DNA of 64,000 bases, taken from contig VCJN01002796.1 in NCBI GenBank assembly GCA_006384855.1, forward strand, positions 1 through 64,000, in the 5' to 3' direction. Shown piece after piece: positions 20,701-32,311 of this stretch. The notes under the pieces are model-generated. The model worked only from the letters and a program-made list of their open reading frames with translations, searched no databases and was not told where the DNA came from. The stretch is from Tetraselmis striata (lineage: Eukaryota > Chlorophyta > Chlorodendrophyceae > Chlorodendrales > Chlorodendraceae). A program made the position numbers and the translations under genes. Every line of letters begins with the position of its first letter. Positions within the stretch are counted from its first letter, which is position 1.

Positions 20701-21288
20701 CGTGCTGGTGGCACGCACTCCTAGTAAAACTCGAAACTGGCGGTGCATAATATCCACTGCTATGTTAGTGCGGACCTGATCTTGATGCTGTACAGTCCTT
20801 ATACAAAATGCAACCCCCATACAAAGCACGAGTTTAGAAATAAAAACTGAGCTGCCGCGCTCTCTGTGGGAGCCCACCTGCTGCAGGTCGGAGAGGTTCC
20901 TGGACCTTGGCGCCCCTGCCGGCGGCCGCCCCGCCGACGTCCCTGCCTCCATCAGCACCGGGACCGGCGGCTGGCCCAGCGGGGTAGTGGGCACTGCCGC
21001 GTCGTACCGCAGCCGGAGTGGCGCCTCTGGCGGGCCGACAGGGGCGGCGCTGTCGCTGGTATCGCGCCGCTCGTCGCTTCTCGCGGGGGCGGATCGAAAG
21101 GCCGGCTCGGCGCGGCGCAGCACCAGCAGGGCGGGATCCGCGGGGAGCCCCCGCAGCAGGTAAGCGACGGCAAGCAGGCCGGTGGAGGCCAGCAGGAAGA
21201 CCGCCGCGAGGCGCGCGGGTGGGGTGATAGCGGCAACGCGCCTGCGCCCCCGCGCCCTCCGGCAACCAGGCAGCACCGGCGGCGCCAT
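17797..21288 (-). CDS. Fucosyltransferase-like type II membrane glycosyltransferase (GT37-like)
   Basis: Ten exons: 21288-20878, 20655-20581, 20452-20295, 20063-19916, 19816-19451, 18915-18772, 18552-18462, 18354-18252, 18152-18055, 17978-17797. Phases agree and give 591 residues. Residues about 26-46 form one hydrophobic segment after a basic N-terminus, the type II topology of Golgi transferases. Exon 3 holds NRAGVLVSALALALATQRALLVEWP, here matching the GxxNR...LVSAFLYALLT...LLVDW block of plant xyloglucan-type fucosyltransferases. Exon 5 holds RFAVGVHVRQQ, a match to the GDP-fucose-binding VGxHxR strand. Exon 8 holds LVLSPGSTFGRAAHMWAG, the conserved S-x-STFG block. The C-terminus is Cys-rich. 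It would add fucose, or a related sugar, to glycans in the Golgi. The last two exons are the least certain. Confidence 0.75.
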
Positions 21289-21738
21289 TGCACAGCGGGC
21301 CGCAGCAGCCAGCCGGGAGAGCTACTGCGAATGCTGGTGCTTATGGCGCGATGTTTGTTTGGGATAGGGATATGGGTTTTACGCCACACGTTGCATCCGA
21401 CGGCGAAGTCCATCGCAGCAGGCTCGCAGTCCCGCCATTGCTGGGCAAGCCCCCACAGCGGTCTCCCGCTCTGGCGCACTTCTCAAACCACGCGTATAGT
21501 GCCCCTGCGCGGCAGGTGTCCTTCCGGTAGTCGCTAATTATGTGTCTTCCGCTACCCCAATGGTCATTGATAATCGCTACAATTACGATGGCTATTAAAT
21601 AAAATACGCGTTAGTCCCGAACACCAATGAAATTTCGGACAATAATAGATGTCAATACACCGATGCCGTCAATACACCTTCATTAGGCAGGTTCGATTTA
21701 ATTTTGTGTTTTAGTTCTCTACTTTCCGGAAAAGAGAA

Positions 21739-21776
<38 letters not shown>

Positions 21777-21784
21777 CACTTTGT
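21289..21784. other. Intergenic, 5' of the fucosyltransferase-like gene
   Basis: AT-richer than the genes, with no exon-like frame beyond about 21540. A run of about 33 G occupies 21742-21774, next to the LINE 3' end. Confidence 0.5.
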
Positions 21785-22682
21785 AAGTGGCCTCAACTGT
21801 TAGTTACATGAGCTAGCTGCAAAAGGCGATCAAGAAACCACCCGAATAGGCAATAGGCGGAAACATCCACTACAACAGTTGCGAGGTGGAAGCAGCACAA
21901 GAAGAGGGTGCGGAATGAGCACGGGCAAACGCATCGGACTTGGCCGTCTGCACTCCGGCAGAAAGAATGCCGCCCAAGGTACCATGCACGCAAGCAGAGA
22001 CTCGCTGCAACAACCCCCGCCGCGTGCGCGACAGGTGATGGCCAAACTCAGCGGCCTGGCTAGCAACAAAGTTTCGAAGAGCCTGGACGGATTGACCACG
22101 AAGGAAGCATGAAGTCGGGGCGGGAGGACCGCCAGGGAAGTTGCGCACAACAAGTAACACCGCGAAGATGTAGACCACCGTTAAAGCGGACTTTCCGAGG
22201 CGGCCACAATCCTCAACCACAAATAAAGGGGTAGTACCGGTGAACATCCTGCACCGGGGCGGAAGATGCCCGGTCCGCCGCTAGCTTGTTGCGCTCCGCC
22301 TCGGTCGCTGCGATCCCCAGGGTGCACCAGCGGGGGTCGTTGCCCCAAGTGGGGGTCGTGGAGGACACGCACGCGAAATCGATCATGTAATCGCACGCCG
22401 CCCCCCCCCCCCCCGCCCCCACCCCGCCAGCGTCAAATCTGACGGCCGCGAGCGGTCCGTTGGGCGCAGCCCACTCGTCTCAAGGGCCAAGTCGCCGACT
22501 CCCAAGCGGTCGCCGTCGAGCACCGCCCCCGCTTCAATCGCCACGGAAGCCCACAAATTCTTTTAAGCGGTATGCATGCGGTGCTTGTAGTTCGCAACGG
22601 GGCAGATGGGCAGATGATCCACGAAATCCACGAAATCCGTGGCATTCCGGTTCGAGCCATCCGTAGAGTGAAGCCATAAGCG
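21785..22682 (-). mobile_element. LINE 3' fragment, family C, copy 1
   Basis: Reading on the minus strand, it matches 58190-59085 over nearly its whole length. The coding part, broken by frameshifts, includes DYMIDFACV, then AERNKLAADR, then YYPFVVEDCGRLG and RRGLLQRVSACVHGT. The pattern D ... E-x-x-K ... PFxxExxGxLG resembles the C-terminal nuclease-like domain also seen at 24.4-25.1 kb. It ends with a hairpin close to GATCGCCTTTTGCAGCTAGCTCATGTAA. No reverse transcriptase remains, so it is 5'-truncated. Confidence 0.7.
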
Positions 22683-23519
22683 AAGCCTCAACTTTATGTT
22701 CACGTCCTTAAGCAGTACTTGGCGGCTAGGAGCGGTGCATGAGCGGCTGGGGGCTCAGCCCCGCACCGCCGCCGTGAATATAGCCGCTATTGTGTTGGTT
22801 ACGTGGATAGCGTCTAGAGAACGCACGGAAAGACGGAAAGTCTTTAATATCCATGCCAGGCATACAACAGCTTAGCATAATCATAGCACTACATCGGGGA
22901 GGGATTGGGGCACCGCATGGTTGGTTTGTCATGATGCTGACTGTAATATGGTGATGGTTCCAAAAAGCAGTGCCCCACCCCTTCCCCATTTTATGCTTGC
23001 ATATGGCAGGGAACACCATGATGCACACAACCATGCATTTAAACCATTAAAAAAGTGGTAGTTATTATGCAACTTTGGGCATGTTATGCTAAGTACTACG
23101 AGATCAACCCAAATAAGTAGAGGGGGGGTGGAAACAGAGGGGGAAGAGGGTTCTGAAACATGAAATTAAATCGGACCTACCTTAGGCGACTCAGATTATA
23201 TCTGTTGTTTTAGGTGGCGGATATTTTGGGGAGAAAAGGGAGGTCTTTCCTTCCTTTTCCGAAAATGTTTCGGTTTTCTTGGAATACACTGCGTAAAGCA
23301 CTTTTTAACGATGGTACGCGGGGCTTGTACTCAAGCAAATATCTAATGATCATGGTGCCCACTGCAGTACAAGCACTCACATGTAGTGTATTGATGTTCC
23401 AGCAAATGCACTAAAATTAAAATGTACAAGAGTGAAGAATGTAGCATATCTAAGTCGATGTATCTATTACAGTGTTACACACAAGTAGACCCATTGTGGG
23501 AGTGTGGACTCCAGAGCCG
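22683..23519. other. Low-GC spacer, nothing recognised
   Basis: AT-rich DNA between two LINE fragments. It has no long open frame, repeat or RNA signature that I can identify. Confidence 0.5.
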
Positions 23520-25390
23520 CAAGGATCAATCGCGTAGTCAACGCTCGCCGGCATTTGGGGTGTTATTGGCCCCGACCTCTTGGATATGCCCTCCATGCGC
23601 ACGCAACTGTCTCTCCCGGTCCAATTTGGCGGCCTCGGCATCGGCGATGACGTGGTTATCGCAAATGCCTCCCACTACGTCGGCGCTGCGGCTCTTGTGG
23701 TGGGTCAAGGTGAGACTTTCCTCCGTGCTCAACACGCCAACTAAGCGACGCCGACGCGTTCCTTTCCGAGCCGCCAGGCGTATCCAGCCCAAAGATAGCC
23801 TCTACCTTGTTAGGGCGTCCTCGATTTTCCAGGCTTTGACCACTACCCCAGCGTTGGCGCCCGATGCCGACGCCAACGTGTCGGCGCCGATGTGGGCTGT
23901 CGAGCTTCGCGCTGCTCATACCCGTGTCGTTGACGAGTGTGGAGACGGGGTGCTCGAGTATCTAACGGGGGCGGTGGCATGTGCTGCCCTAAAGTTGCTC
24001 CCCTCCAAGCGCTCTCCCGTTGCCCGCGCCGGCTGCTCGGCCGCTTGGGCTGAGCCGGCGTTTGCGATGCTCTCGGCGGCCTACCTCCAAACTATCCCGC
24101 ATTACTGAGACTTCCCCTTGCACTCCATGCGGAAAGTCCAAGAAACCCGGAGCCACCGCGCGCATCCACACGGTCCGCTTCGCAAAGCTCGATGCGCTTA
24201 TGCCTACAAGAGGCCCTGACAGTAACCGCTTCTGGGGCCGCCTCTTGCGCGCTGCGACAGGCTGACTGGTCCTCCAAGTGAGGGTCGCCTTGGTGAAGTC
24301 CGTGAACGTTCCCCAGAGTATTACGATTTCATGTTCCGCATTGCGCCCCATTTGGCCTTCCAGCGGCTCATGTCCTCCCCCTCGGCGAGCCCGGCCTTTG
24401 TGCTTTTTGCTCCTTCTCGGTACAAGGCATGGTGGCCCGTTTTGAGGATGCTGGCGTGGAATTCACTCCTTCGGCTTGGGCGGTCGCGTACGGTCATCAC
24501 GTGGCACGTTGCTTTGGGGGCGACTCCAATCACGCCGCACACGAGTGGGCGGCACATGGCCTTTCCGACGTGTGCCACGACGCTAAGTCCGCCCTAGGCG
24601 TGGGTGTCAAGATCCTCACGGACCCGTCGGTGCTTGTTTCTCTTCCGAAGGGCAGCGACGGCCGGCCGGCCGATGTTGGGCTTTTTGGGTATGGTGGTAT
24701 ACGCGCGCGGGAAAACGATACCGCCCATGTTGTCGATACCACCATTGCCCCTATCCTCGGCTTGTCAAGCTCGGATCCAACGACTGCATTGCGGGCCGCA
24801 GAGCGCCACAAAATCCAACAGTATGACGAGGGTGTCCGAAATGCCGCCAGCATGCTTCGCTTTGTTCCTTTCGCCGTCTCCGAGTTCGGCTCGTTGGCCC
24901 CGCACGCTGAGGCCTTCTTGGTGGAGCTTGCGAAAGCTAGCCACACGCACACTGGCCAGAAAATCGGCCAGCTCTTGTCTACGTGGCGCCGCCGTTTCTC
25001 TTTGCTCATCAACATGGCACATGCAGTCGTTGGTGGGGTCGTGGCAGCGCGCGCGGCACATTGTGGTGCTCCTGCGCCTGCGTCGCATCGCTCGTGGGTA
25101 TGTGTTGCTATGACCCGGGTCATCGGCTGCAAGCGGACTCGCCGCGGGTGGCCTACCCGGGGGCGGTGGTCCCCATTGGTTTCATGTTTCCCTTTCGGTC
25201 TTTTTGGTCGATCCTTGGCTTCAGTGCTTCACTTTGCTTCAGGACCCTTTGGTTCCTTGGCAGCTTGGCGACTTTGTGGTTCCCTTGGCTCTTCCTTGGT
25301 TCTTGGCTCCATGGCCTCCTGCTTGACCCTTGGTTTCAGGCTTATGTTTCTCGTTCGCTATCAACATCTCACAGTTCAGTTCTTTTAGTT
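23520..25390 (+). mobile_element. LINE 3' half with a nuclease-like C-terminal domain
   Basis: Near 23590-23720 one frame reads LSLPVQFGGLGIGDD followed by ASHYVGAAALVV, the block that follows the reverse transcriptase thumb in non-LTR elements. After stops and frameshifts, a 319-codon frame (24429-25388) carries RPADVGLF (Asp82), VVDTTIAP (Asp103), AERHKIQQY (Glu125, Lys128) and FVPFAVSEFGSLAPHAEAFL. This arrangement suits a restriction-enzyme-like (PD-(D/E)xK) fold. A reverse transcriptase domain is not present upstream, so the copy is 5'-truncated. The last 80 codons of the frame look like 3' UTR read through. It belongs to a family related to, but distinct from, the family C fragments. 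Confidence 0.7.
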
Positions 25391-25689
25391 GTGTTTTAAG
25401 TGCGCATATGTTTTAGGGTTATAGGGTTTTCGAGCGGCCGGTACCCGTACCGGTATTGCTGATAATAAGCGCGACGGGTATTTTGGCATGCACGGAATTA
25501 TGACGGAATATATCATGGATACATGATCAATTTATCTAGTATTATATGGGAAGCCGTTCCGAAAGTCAGCGACAGGCATGCAGGCAGTCAGACAGACAGA
25601 CAAACAGACTCACATACTCACCTCGACATCATCGTTAATGTGGTAGGATATAGTAGTGCACCGCATATCTATCCAGCAGTATAAATATA

Positions 25690-26235
25690 GTTACATGAGC
25701 TAGCTGAAAAGGCGATCAGGAAATCACCCGAAAAGCAATAGGAAACGTCCATTTCAACAATTGCGAGGTGGAAGCATCACCAGAAGCGGGTGCGGAATTA
25801 GCAGCCACATGCATACGCGTCAGACTTGGCCGTTTGCACTCCGGCACAGAGAATGCATGCCGCCCGAGGTACCGCGCACGCAAGCAGAGACACGCTGGAG
25901 CAACCCCTGCCGCGTGTGGGACAGGTGATGGCGGAATTTAGCGGCGCGGGATGGTTGGCTACAAAGTTCCGAAGAGCATGTACGGGCTGACCGCGAAGGA
26001 AGCATGAAGTCGGGGCGGAAGGACCTCCATGGAAGTTGCGCGCATAGCAAGCAACACCGCAAAGATGTAAACCACCGTCAAAGCGGACTTTCCGAGGCGG
26101 CCGCGGTCCTAAACACCAAAGGGTAGTACTGGTAAACATCTTGCACCGGGCGGGCGGAAGACGCCCAGTCCGCCGCTAGCTTGTTGTGCTCCGCCTCGGT
26201 CGCCGCGATCCCCGGGGTGCACCAGCGGTATGTAT
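25690..26235 (-). mobile_element. LINE 3' fragment, family C, copy 2
   Basis: Starts (plus view) with AGTTACATGAGCTAGCTG, like the left end of copy 1, and stays homologous to it for about 540 bp. It then breaks off within the coding part and is more truncated than copy 1. Frames are degraded. Confidence 0.7.
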
Positions 26236-28619
26236 ACCACATGACTATGTACCGCCGCGTTCAGCTGCGTGCCAGGCTGCCGCCGCGCATATACCGCCCG
26301 TTTGCATGTTAAACCTATCCACAAACCCATCGCAGTGGCACATCACCCCCCCCCCCCCCACCCGCCCCATCAAGCGCAGTAGAGTCCCACTATGTGACAG
26401 TCGCAAGACGCAGCCGCTCTATGCATCACCATATGGGTGGACAACAAACAAGCCTTGGAATATACGTGGATCAAGTATGGCACCGGCAAGTGGGTGGACG
26501 GCCGCACGACGCTCATGGACCTTCGTCTTATCTCCAACCTCACCGCGAACTCACGTATATAACAATCCCCGCGTTTTAATTGTGCCATCGCCATATAGCG
26601 CGCGGTGTTATGCGGTGTGGATTTGGTGCCATTCATTTTATAATGCGCAGATTGTTATCATGTGCCGGATCCTTATGTTGTACTACTGCATACGAGCATT
26701 GCGTCACCCACATGTCAGGTTTCTTGACGTGCTTTCGAGGTTGGCGTCCCTGCGGCATACGTGACGCCCCGGCGCTGCGATTTTCGCCCGGACTCCACAG
26801 GGGCGTAATAAATTTGTTGCACTAGGTTCCTCCGCAACATATGCTGGTAAGCTGTCACTCAGGCGGGCGGGCGGCCGCTGCAAGACGGCCGGTCCACGGC
26901 CTATGTAAAAAGACTTTCCCATCGCCGCGCGACCTCATGCGACCTCCTCGCGAGGCACCATCAAACACTCCTCTCTCAGCACCCCTCCCCCCCCCCCCCC
27001 TGCCCCCCCCCCCCCCCCCACACACACACACCAACCAATAGCTATAGTCAGCATGCCGTGGTCTTTTGTCGCATTCGCTATGCCAATAACTGGTATGAAG
27101 GTCCGATTGAGGGCCGGACTACATACGGCAGCCGGCCGTCGCTCCGTCGCCGGACGCCATGTCACCCTCGGCGGCATGCTGGCTGTTACCACGGCAGTCA
27201 CGGCTTTGTCAGCGGCCAGCATGCTCAGGTGCCGAGCAGCGGTCAAGCGGGTGGACCTGAGCCTGCCGCACATGTGCAGTCGTCGACTGCGCCGGCGGGT
27301 CGTGCTGAGAATTGTGCCGCAGCACCGCCAGCGCAGCCGAATGTGCCGGGCAGCGCATCGTCGGCAAAGCGCGAGAGCTGCTATGTCCACCTCCGCACGG
27401 CTGCTGCGACATCCCGCCGTGTTGCGGGCGGAGTCGCGATGCGGGGGAAATGTGGGTGGAGTGATAATGATACGACGGGTAGCTGCGGGAGCAGTAGTCG
27501 CGGTGTGCATTTTGACACATGTACTACACAACTATATAACATACTACATGTAAAGGTAGCTGTCGCGCCCTTTCCCACAATTATTGCTAGCACGGAGGGC
27601 CACGGAGCTGTACACTCAGCCTGGCAGGTGGCCATTATGTAAACCTTTTGTCGGCGAGTGCGTGTGCGGCCTGACGGCGCAGCGTCATCATAGTACCCGT
27701 CGCGGTACCTGTGGGCTTGGAGACCGCTGCAAGGGCAGTACTATGATGAGCCGCATCTGCCCTCCATGATTTAATTAATGGCCCACATAGTACACACAGT
27801 AGCTCCTGTTGATACGAGATTCCGCGATATCTCCGCGCTAGTCACGAGTTCGCCGTGCTCCCCGCGGACTACTTGCCATTATTGCCAGATGAGTGTCTGA
27901 TAACTCTCAAGAACGTGCATGACCCCGACGGGGCGTCCTCGTCCTCGAGCGCTAACCTTCGCAAAGACCGAGATTGCACAACGTTCTTACCCGACTATGC
28001 CTTTTACAATGTACTCTAGAGTTCTTGCTTGTCGTCGCGATTCTTGAAGTTCGTCATCGAGCGGCCGGTATGTGCTCAACCCGCCCGGGTGAACCCTTTT
28101 GTGGCAAGGATGATGACGTCCTCCGCAAATACTTCCCACCTAATTCCGAAACGCCATGCTCTATTATATTTCTGCTATCTATTGGTTGACATCTGCATAA
28201 TTATGAATGCTTCGTTGTTGCCCTCCTGCATGCTCATATGTAGTTTAATTTGTTGTTTGGTTGCCACTGTTGTCAATGTTGCTCCAGGAAACGTTTTGAG
28301 CCACATGCGTGCATACAAACCAGCATTAACAGTACTTCACTAGTACTTAAGCATAAAATATATTATCAGAAGGGGGCAAAATAAAGGAGGGGGGCACCTT
28401 AACCAACAAATACAATATGAGTCGCCTTATAATAAATTCATTTCACCATCAAATTGCTTGTAAATCATTCACATATATCCTTCTATATTAATTTGCTCGC
28501 ACTAAAACAATCGCACAGTGCACTACGTTGTGATGGAGCGTCTCTCGACTTGAACTCCTGCCCATACCACCACGACGCTGCCCGTGCGGCATTCGCTCGG
28601 CCCAGTACCATTATATATG
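26236..28619. other. Fragmentary open frames, no gene assigned
   Basis: Near 26405-26570 one plus frame reads ITIWVDNKQALEYTW, reminiscent of an RNase H strand, but it is short and isolated. Between 27053 and 28190 several plus frames have protein-like composition (a Cys-rich FVGECVCGLT...CGLGDRCKG near 27640-27740, and ASHEFAVLPADYLPLLPDEC near 27835-27895). I could not link them into a gene by GT-AG splicing. They may be exons of a diverged gene or old element pieces. C-runs and a (CA)n stretch lie near 26990-27030. Confidence 0.35.
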
Positions 28620-29590
28620 CCCGGCAACGCCGACGGAAAAGGCAAGGAGCGCGAGGCAAGCGCCGGCTCGCCTACCGTCTCTCCTACCCGTTTCGTCGAA
28701 CTGGAGGCCCTCAGTGGCGGATCTCGCGGCTTTGCTGCGCGACTCGCTCGCCCGTGACCCCCAGCGGCCTAGCCGCCCAACCCTTTCGAAGCCACGCGCG
28801 CCCGCCCCTATGCAAAAGCGCTCTACGCCTGACGACCCGCCCCCCGCGCCGATACCGTCAGTGCGGCCTCTTCCCTCCGACGGCGACTACCTCACGTGGG
28901 AAGATTTGCCCCCCCCCCCCCCCCCACCCCACCCCCTCATCGCGCGTGGCTTTGCGATTGAGCCGGCGCCCAGTCTCTCTACGCCAACGGATCCCTACGA
29001 CGAGATTACGGCTGAGGGGACTGGCCGCATCCTGACCAAGAAACATCACTAGGCCACGCTTGACCATTACTCCTCCTTGTACTGCTATATCTTTTAGGAT
29101 GCAGTCGCGCACGCGGCCTTCAGCGAGACGGCGGTGGCTCCTGGAGCAGCGGCTAGCCAAAAGCCCCCCCCCCCCCCCCCCCCCTAGTGCGTCGGACGTT
29201 GGCGTCATTAAGGCGGAAATCGCGGCCTTCCGCGCCAGCAACCAACACCGCCGCGATTTCCTCGCCTACCTCCGCCTCAAAGCGGCGGGCGATGCGGACG
29301 CGGGGGAGAAGGCGCTCCGTTGCCGAGATTACACGCTCTCGCCACCTCCGGCCCCGCGGGCGGGCGGTTGGGCCCGCAATTCTGCGGTAATCGGCGACTA
29401 CATCGACCCGACTACGCTTCCTAGCTACATGCGCCGTCACGCTCGTGTTTTGCTGGCTTTCTCCCGAAGTGGTTCTCCGCAGCCTTCTTGGCAGCGTTCC
29501 CGCTCCGCTGGGCGCCAACCCGCCGCCTCCGCAGTCCCGCGGAGACCGAGGTGGCTAATCTCCTTTGCCTACCTCCCTTTGAACTGATTG
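28620..29590 (+). pseudogene. Remnant of a second tyrosine-recombinase element
   Basis: A Pro-rich, Gag-like start (MPGNADGKGKEREASAGSPT near 28617) and a helix-rich segment (RRDFLAYLRLKAAGD near 29254) are followed, in the 29060-29587 frame, by GGWARNSAVIGDYIDPTTLP. That last block matches the final catalytic part (W and Tyr) of the recombinase at 6.9 kb. The rest of the recombinase and any reverse transcriptase are missing, so an internal deletion joined the two ends. Two poly-C runs (28910-28926, 29165-29184) interrupt the coding part. Confidence 0.65.
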
Positions 29591-29759
29591 TTTAGAGTTG
29601 TCGTGTTCTTGGGGGTTCCTTTCCCTCCCCTAAACCTAGGGTATGCGGGTGTCGACGCCGGCTGCCCGGGCCCTCTGCGCCACGCCAGTTTGACGTGGCG
29701 TTCACAGAGCAATGCATGCATGCACGAGCAATCTTGCTGATTTGGCATTTATGCCGCAA

Positions 29760-29985
29760 TACGGCACTTATTTGCGAAAGGTCTCGGGATCGATTCTTGG
29801 TCGATGTACTTCGGCAATGTCGTCCCGGCGTGTCCTGGGTTCACCCGGTTGATGCACTAGCCCTTCGGGGTTTTAATGAGGCAATGGTCTAAGTAAGGGC
29901 TATGCCAGACATACTACTGCGGTTGTCGCAAGAGGTCTAGACAATGTTGAGGCGGCTTCGGCCGATGAACTTTACTTTTACGGCA
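29760..29985 (+). mobile_element. tRNA-derived SINE A, copy 3
   Basis: The head is degenerate, but the B-box (GGGATCGATTCTTGG) and the whole body (GTCCCGGCGTGTCCTGGG, GATGCACTAGCCCTTCGGGG, CAATGGTCTAAG) match the other copies. It ends in AACTTTACTTTTAC. It may lie inside the 3' end of the second recombinase element, since TGTAACAAAGCCTGCGCA follows at 30169. Confidence 0.75.
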
Positions 29986-30320
29986 GTTTGCGTGCCGCCC
30001 TCGAAAAAACACCGGTCACCCATGTAGCCGTCGAATCTCATAAAACCATCATCGTCCGCTAGATGGGACCACTCTGCTTAGTTTTGTGCCGGCCTCCTGC
30101 ATGCACAACCAGCCCTCCCTCCCTTTTTGTGCTGGCACCTTTGCCGCAAAAGTCCCCTGCCCTTTCCATGTAACAAAGCCTGCGCACTTGTCGGAAAGTA
30201 AACAAAACGCGGGATTAGTGCTGATTACATGTGGGGCTGATCATATACATATATGAATGGCGCGGTCTGACAGCACAAGCATATGCATCCGGCAATGTAA
30301 GATCAATGTATGTACAGGGT

Positions 30321-30478
30321 AAGACCAAAAAGCAATTTGCTTCGTGACTGTAATGGAGCGTCGCCTACCCAGGGCTTTCCGTAACTGGATTGCTGCCTAA
30401 ACGGCCGTCGTAGAGACGCTGCAAGGGTTTAACTGGTGCCTGTCCTGTCCCGGGGGCGGGAAAAAAAAGACCAAAAAG
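30321..30478 (+). mobile_element. Retroposon B, copy 4, with perfect 12-bp target duplication
   Basis: A 5'-truncated plus-strand copy (GCAATTTGCTTCGTGAC ... GTCCCGGGGGCGGGAAAAAAAA) sits between two identical AAGACCAAAAAG copies at 30321-30332 and 30467-30478. The A tail directly abuts the second copy. This is textbook evidence of target-primed reverse transcription. Confidence 0.93.
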
Positions 30479-31107
30479 ATCAATGTAAGCAGCACTGCTG
30501 CAGTGATACAGCACATATATTTCTTACTACGGGTACAGGACTCGTACGGCACTGGTGTGAATTACAAAAAGGGCAGTTCCCCAGAATTAGAAAACGGCAC
30601 TGGTACTTCCGGATATTCCACGAGCGGTCTCGTCCACTCGCCACAAAACAAAGGCGCGCGTAGATAACCCTACGACTCGTACTTTTGCTTTGTGTATAGC
30701 GACCAGTCGCTAGTCGTACAGTCGTAGTCACCATGCCTGTAGTCCCGCGCGGCAGCTGATGGCGGGTGAATTCTGGCAGACGAAGTGGGGACGACTGCAG
30801 CTACAGAGATTATTCGCTCTCCCCTGGGTCCTCGTCCGCCGGCAAATCTTAGTAACGGTCCTTGCAGGCAACGACCGTCGTCAGAGTGACTGCATATCCC
30901 CAACCAGGCGCGACCGCACGTGGGCAGTCGGCTCACTGCTTGTCAAATTAACTTCCGCACTTACGTGAGGAATGAGCAGCAGTCGATACAGGTGGACATC
31001 CCCGCTCGGCAGTGGATACACCGCAGTAATCGCCACACCCTTCTGACATCGTTCACGCCTTTCAAAGAGTGTTTGCCGGGATCGCTAGCGCCCATCTCGG
31101 ACATAAT
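30479..31107. other. Intergenic, 5' of chitin synthase
   Basis: Contains GGTGTGAATTACAAAAAGG at 30555-30573, a short dispersed motif repeated at 57.8-57.9 kb. No gene is supported. The right end would hold the chitin synthase promoter. Confidence 0.45.
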
Positions 31108-32280
31108 ATGCCGTGGAAGACGGAGGCCGGGACAGTGCCGCTCATAGCTGCACCCAAGCAAGGATGGCTGGGTGCCGCAGAGTCTCTACACGTCGTGGAC
31201 ATTCCAGCAGCAGGCCTCAGCTCCGGGCCCGACGGCAAGGCGTCGACCGCGCTGCAAACCTTCCCAAACTCGTTCGTGCCCTTGAAGGGGACACGATATT
31301 TCTCCGCAGAGCAACCGACGCTGCAGCGGTCAGGTAAGTAGCAGAGCGCCGCTCGTTATTCCCAGCAGTGATGCGACTGTTGGACCTTGCCGGCCGGCAG
31401 CACTTCACGAGCTTTATTGCGGATACATTGTTCCGAGGTCGTAGTTACTATTCATCCCCGTCCCGGGAGTACGAGGAGTAGGCTGTGAGCGTTCATCGGC
31501 CCCAGCGAGACTTGCGACGGGCACAGTGTCACCTGTGTATCTGAAGACGCCAATCTGGCGAAAACGTTGAGAGTCGATTATTAGTGTTTGTATTCATGAC
31601 TAGCGACGAGTTTGCCTCTGGAGCAAGTGCTTCAGCACGCTTCTTGTGACACGGCGATGATATGTTTCATATCGGACCGTTGGAAGCTGAGCTCGTCGCC
31701 ATCGTCCGCGCAGGTGGGTACTGGGTGCTGAGCGTTGTGACAGCGTATAACGAGTCCGAGGAGGAAATGAACAAGACGCTGCAGTCGATGTATGCGATGT
31801 CCCAGGTGACCTTCCCAAGATCCGCCCGCTTTGTTCGGGGCACGGTGCAGTCCCTAATTGTCGTCTCCGCATGATTGCCATCACCACATGAGTACCATTA
31901 TGGCGCAGCCACTGAAAAAGTACATAAATCTTTCAGAATGTGGTTTGTCAAGCCATGCGAGCTCATCAAACCGTGGTCCATGTTGCCCACCACGCAGAAC
32001 ATGCCAGAGGGGAAGGAGGTCCACCTGCTCCTTGTCTTTGATGGGTGGAACAAAATGACGGACAGCATGAAGCGGTACCCCCCCCCTCCTCTCTTCTCGG
32101 CCCTTCAGCTTAACAGAGCGTGAGAATACCGAGGCTTCCGGCTTGGATTGATCTAAAACCCATCCCCAGTTTCCTTATGCGCATGTACCCCGAGGCGAAT
32201 GCTGCCGATGCCGGCTTGCACCAAGGCCAGGAGCATGACGCCGCTCCTAGGTGACATATGGCCGCAACGACCCGCCCAAC

Positions 32281-32311
<31 letters not shown>

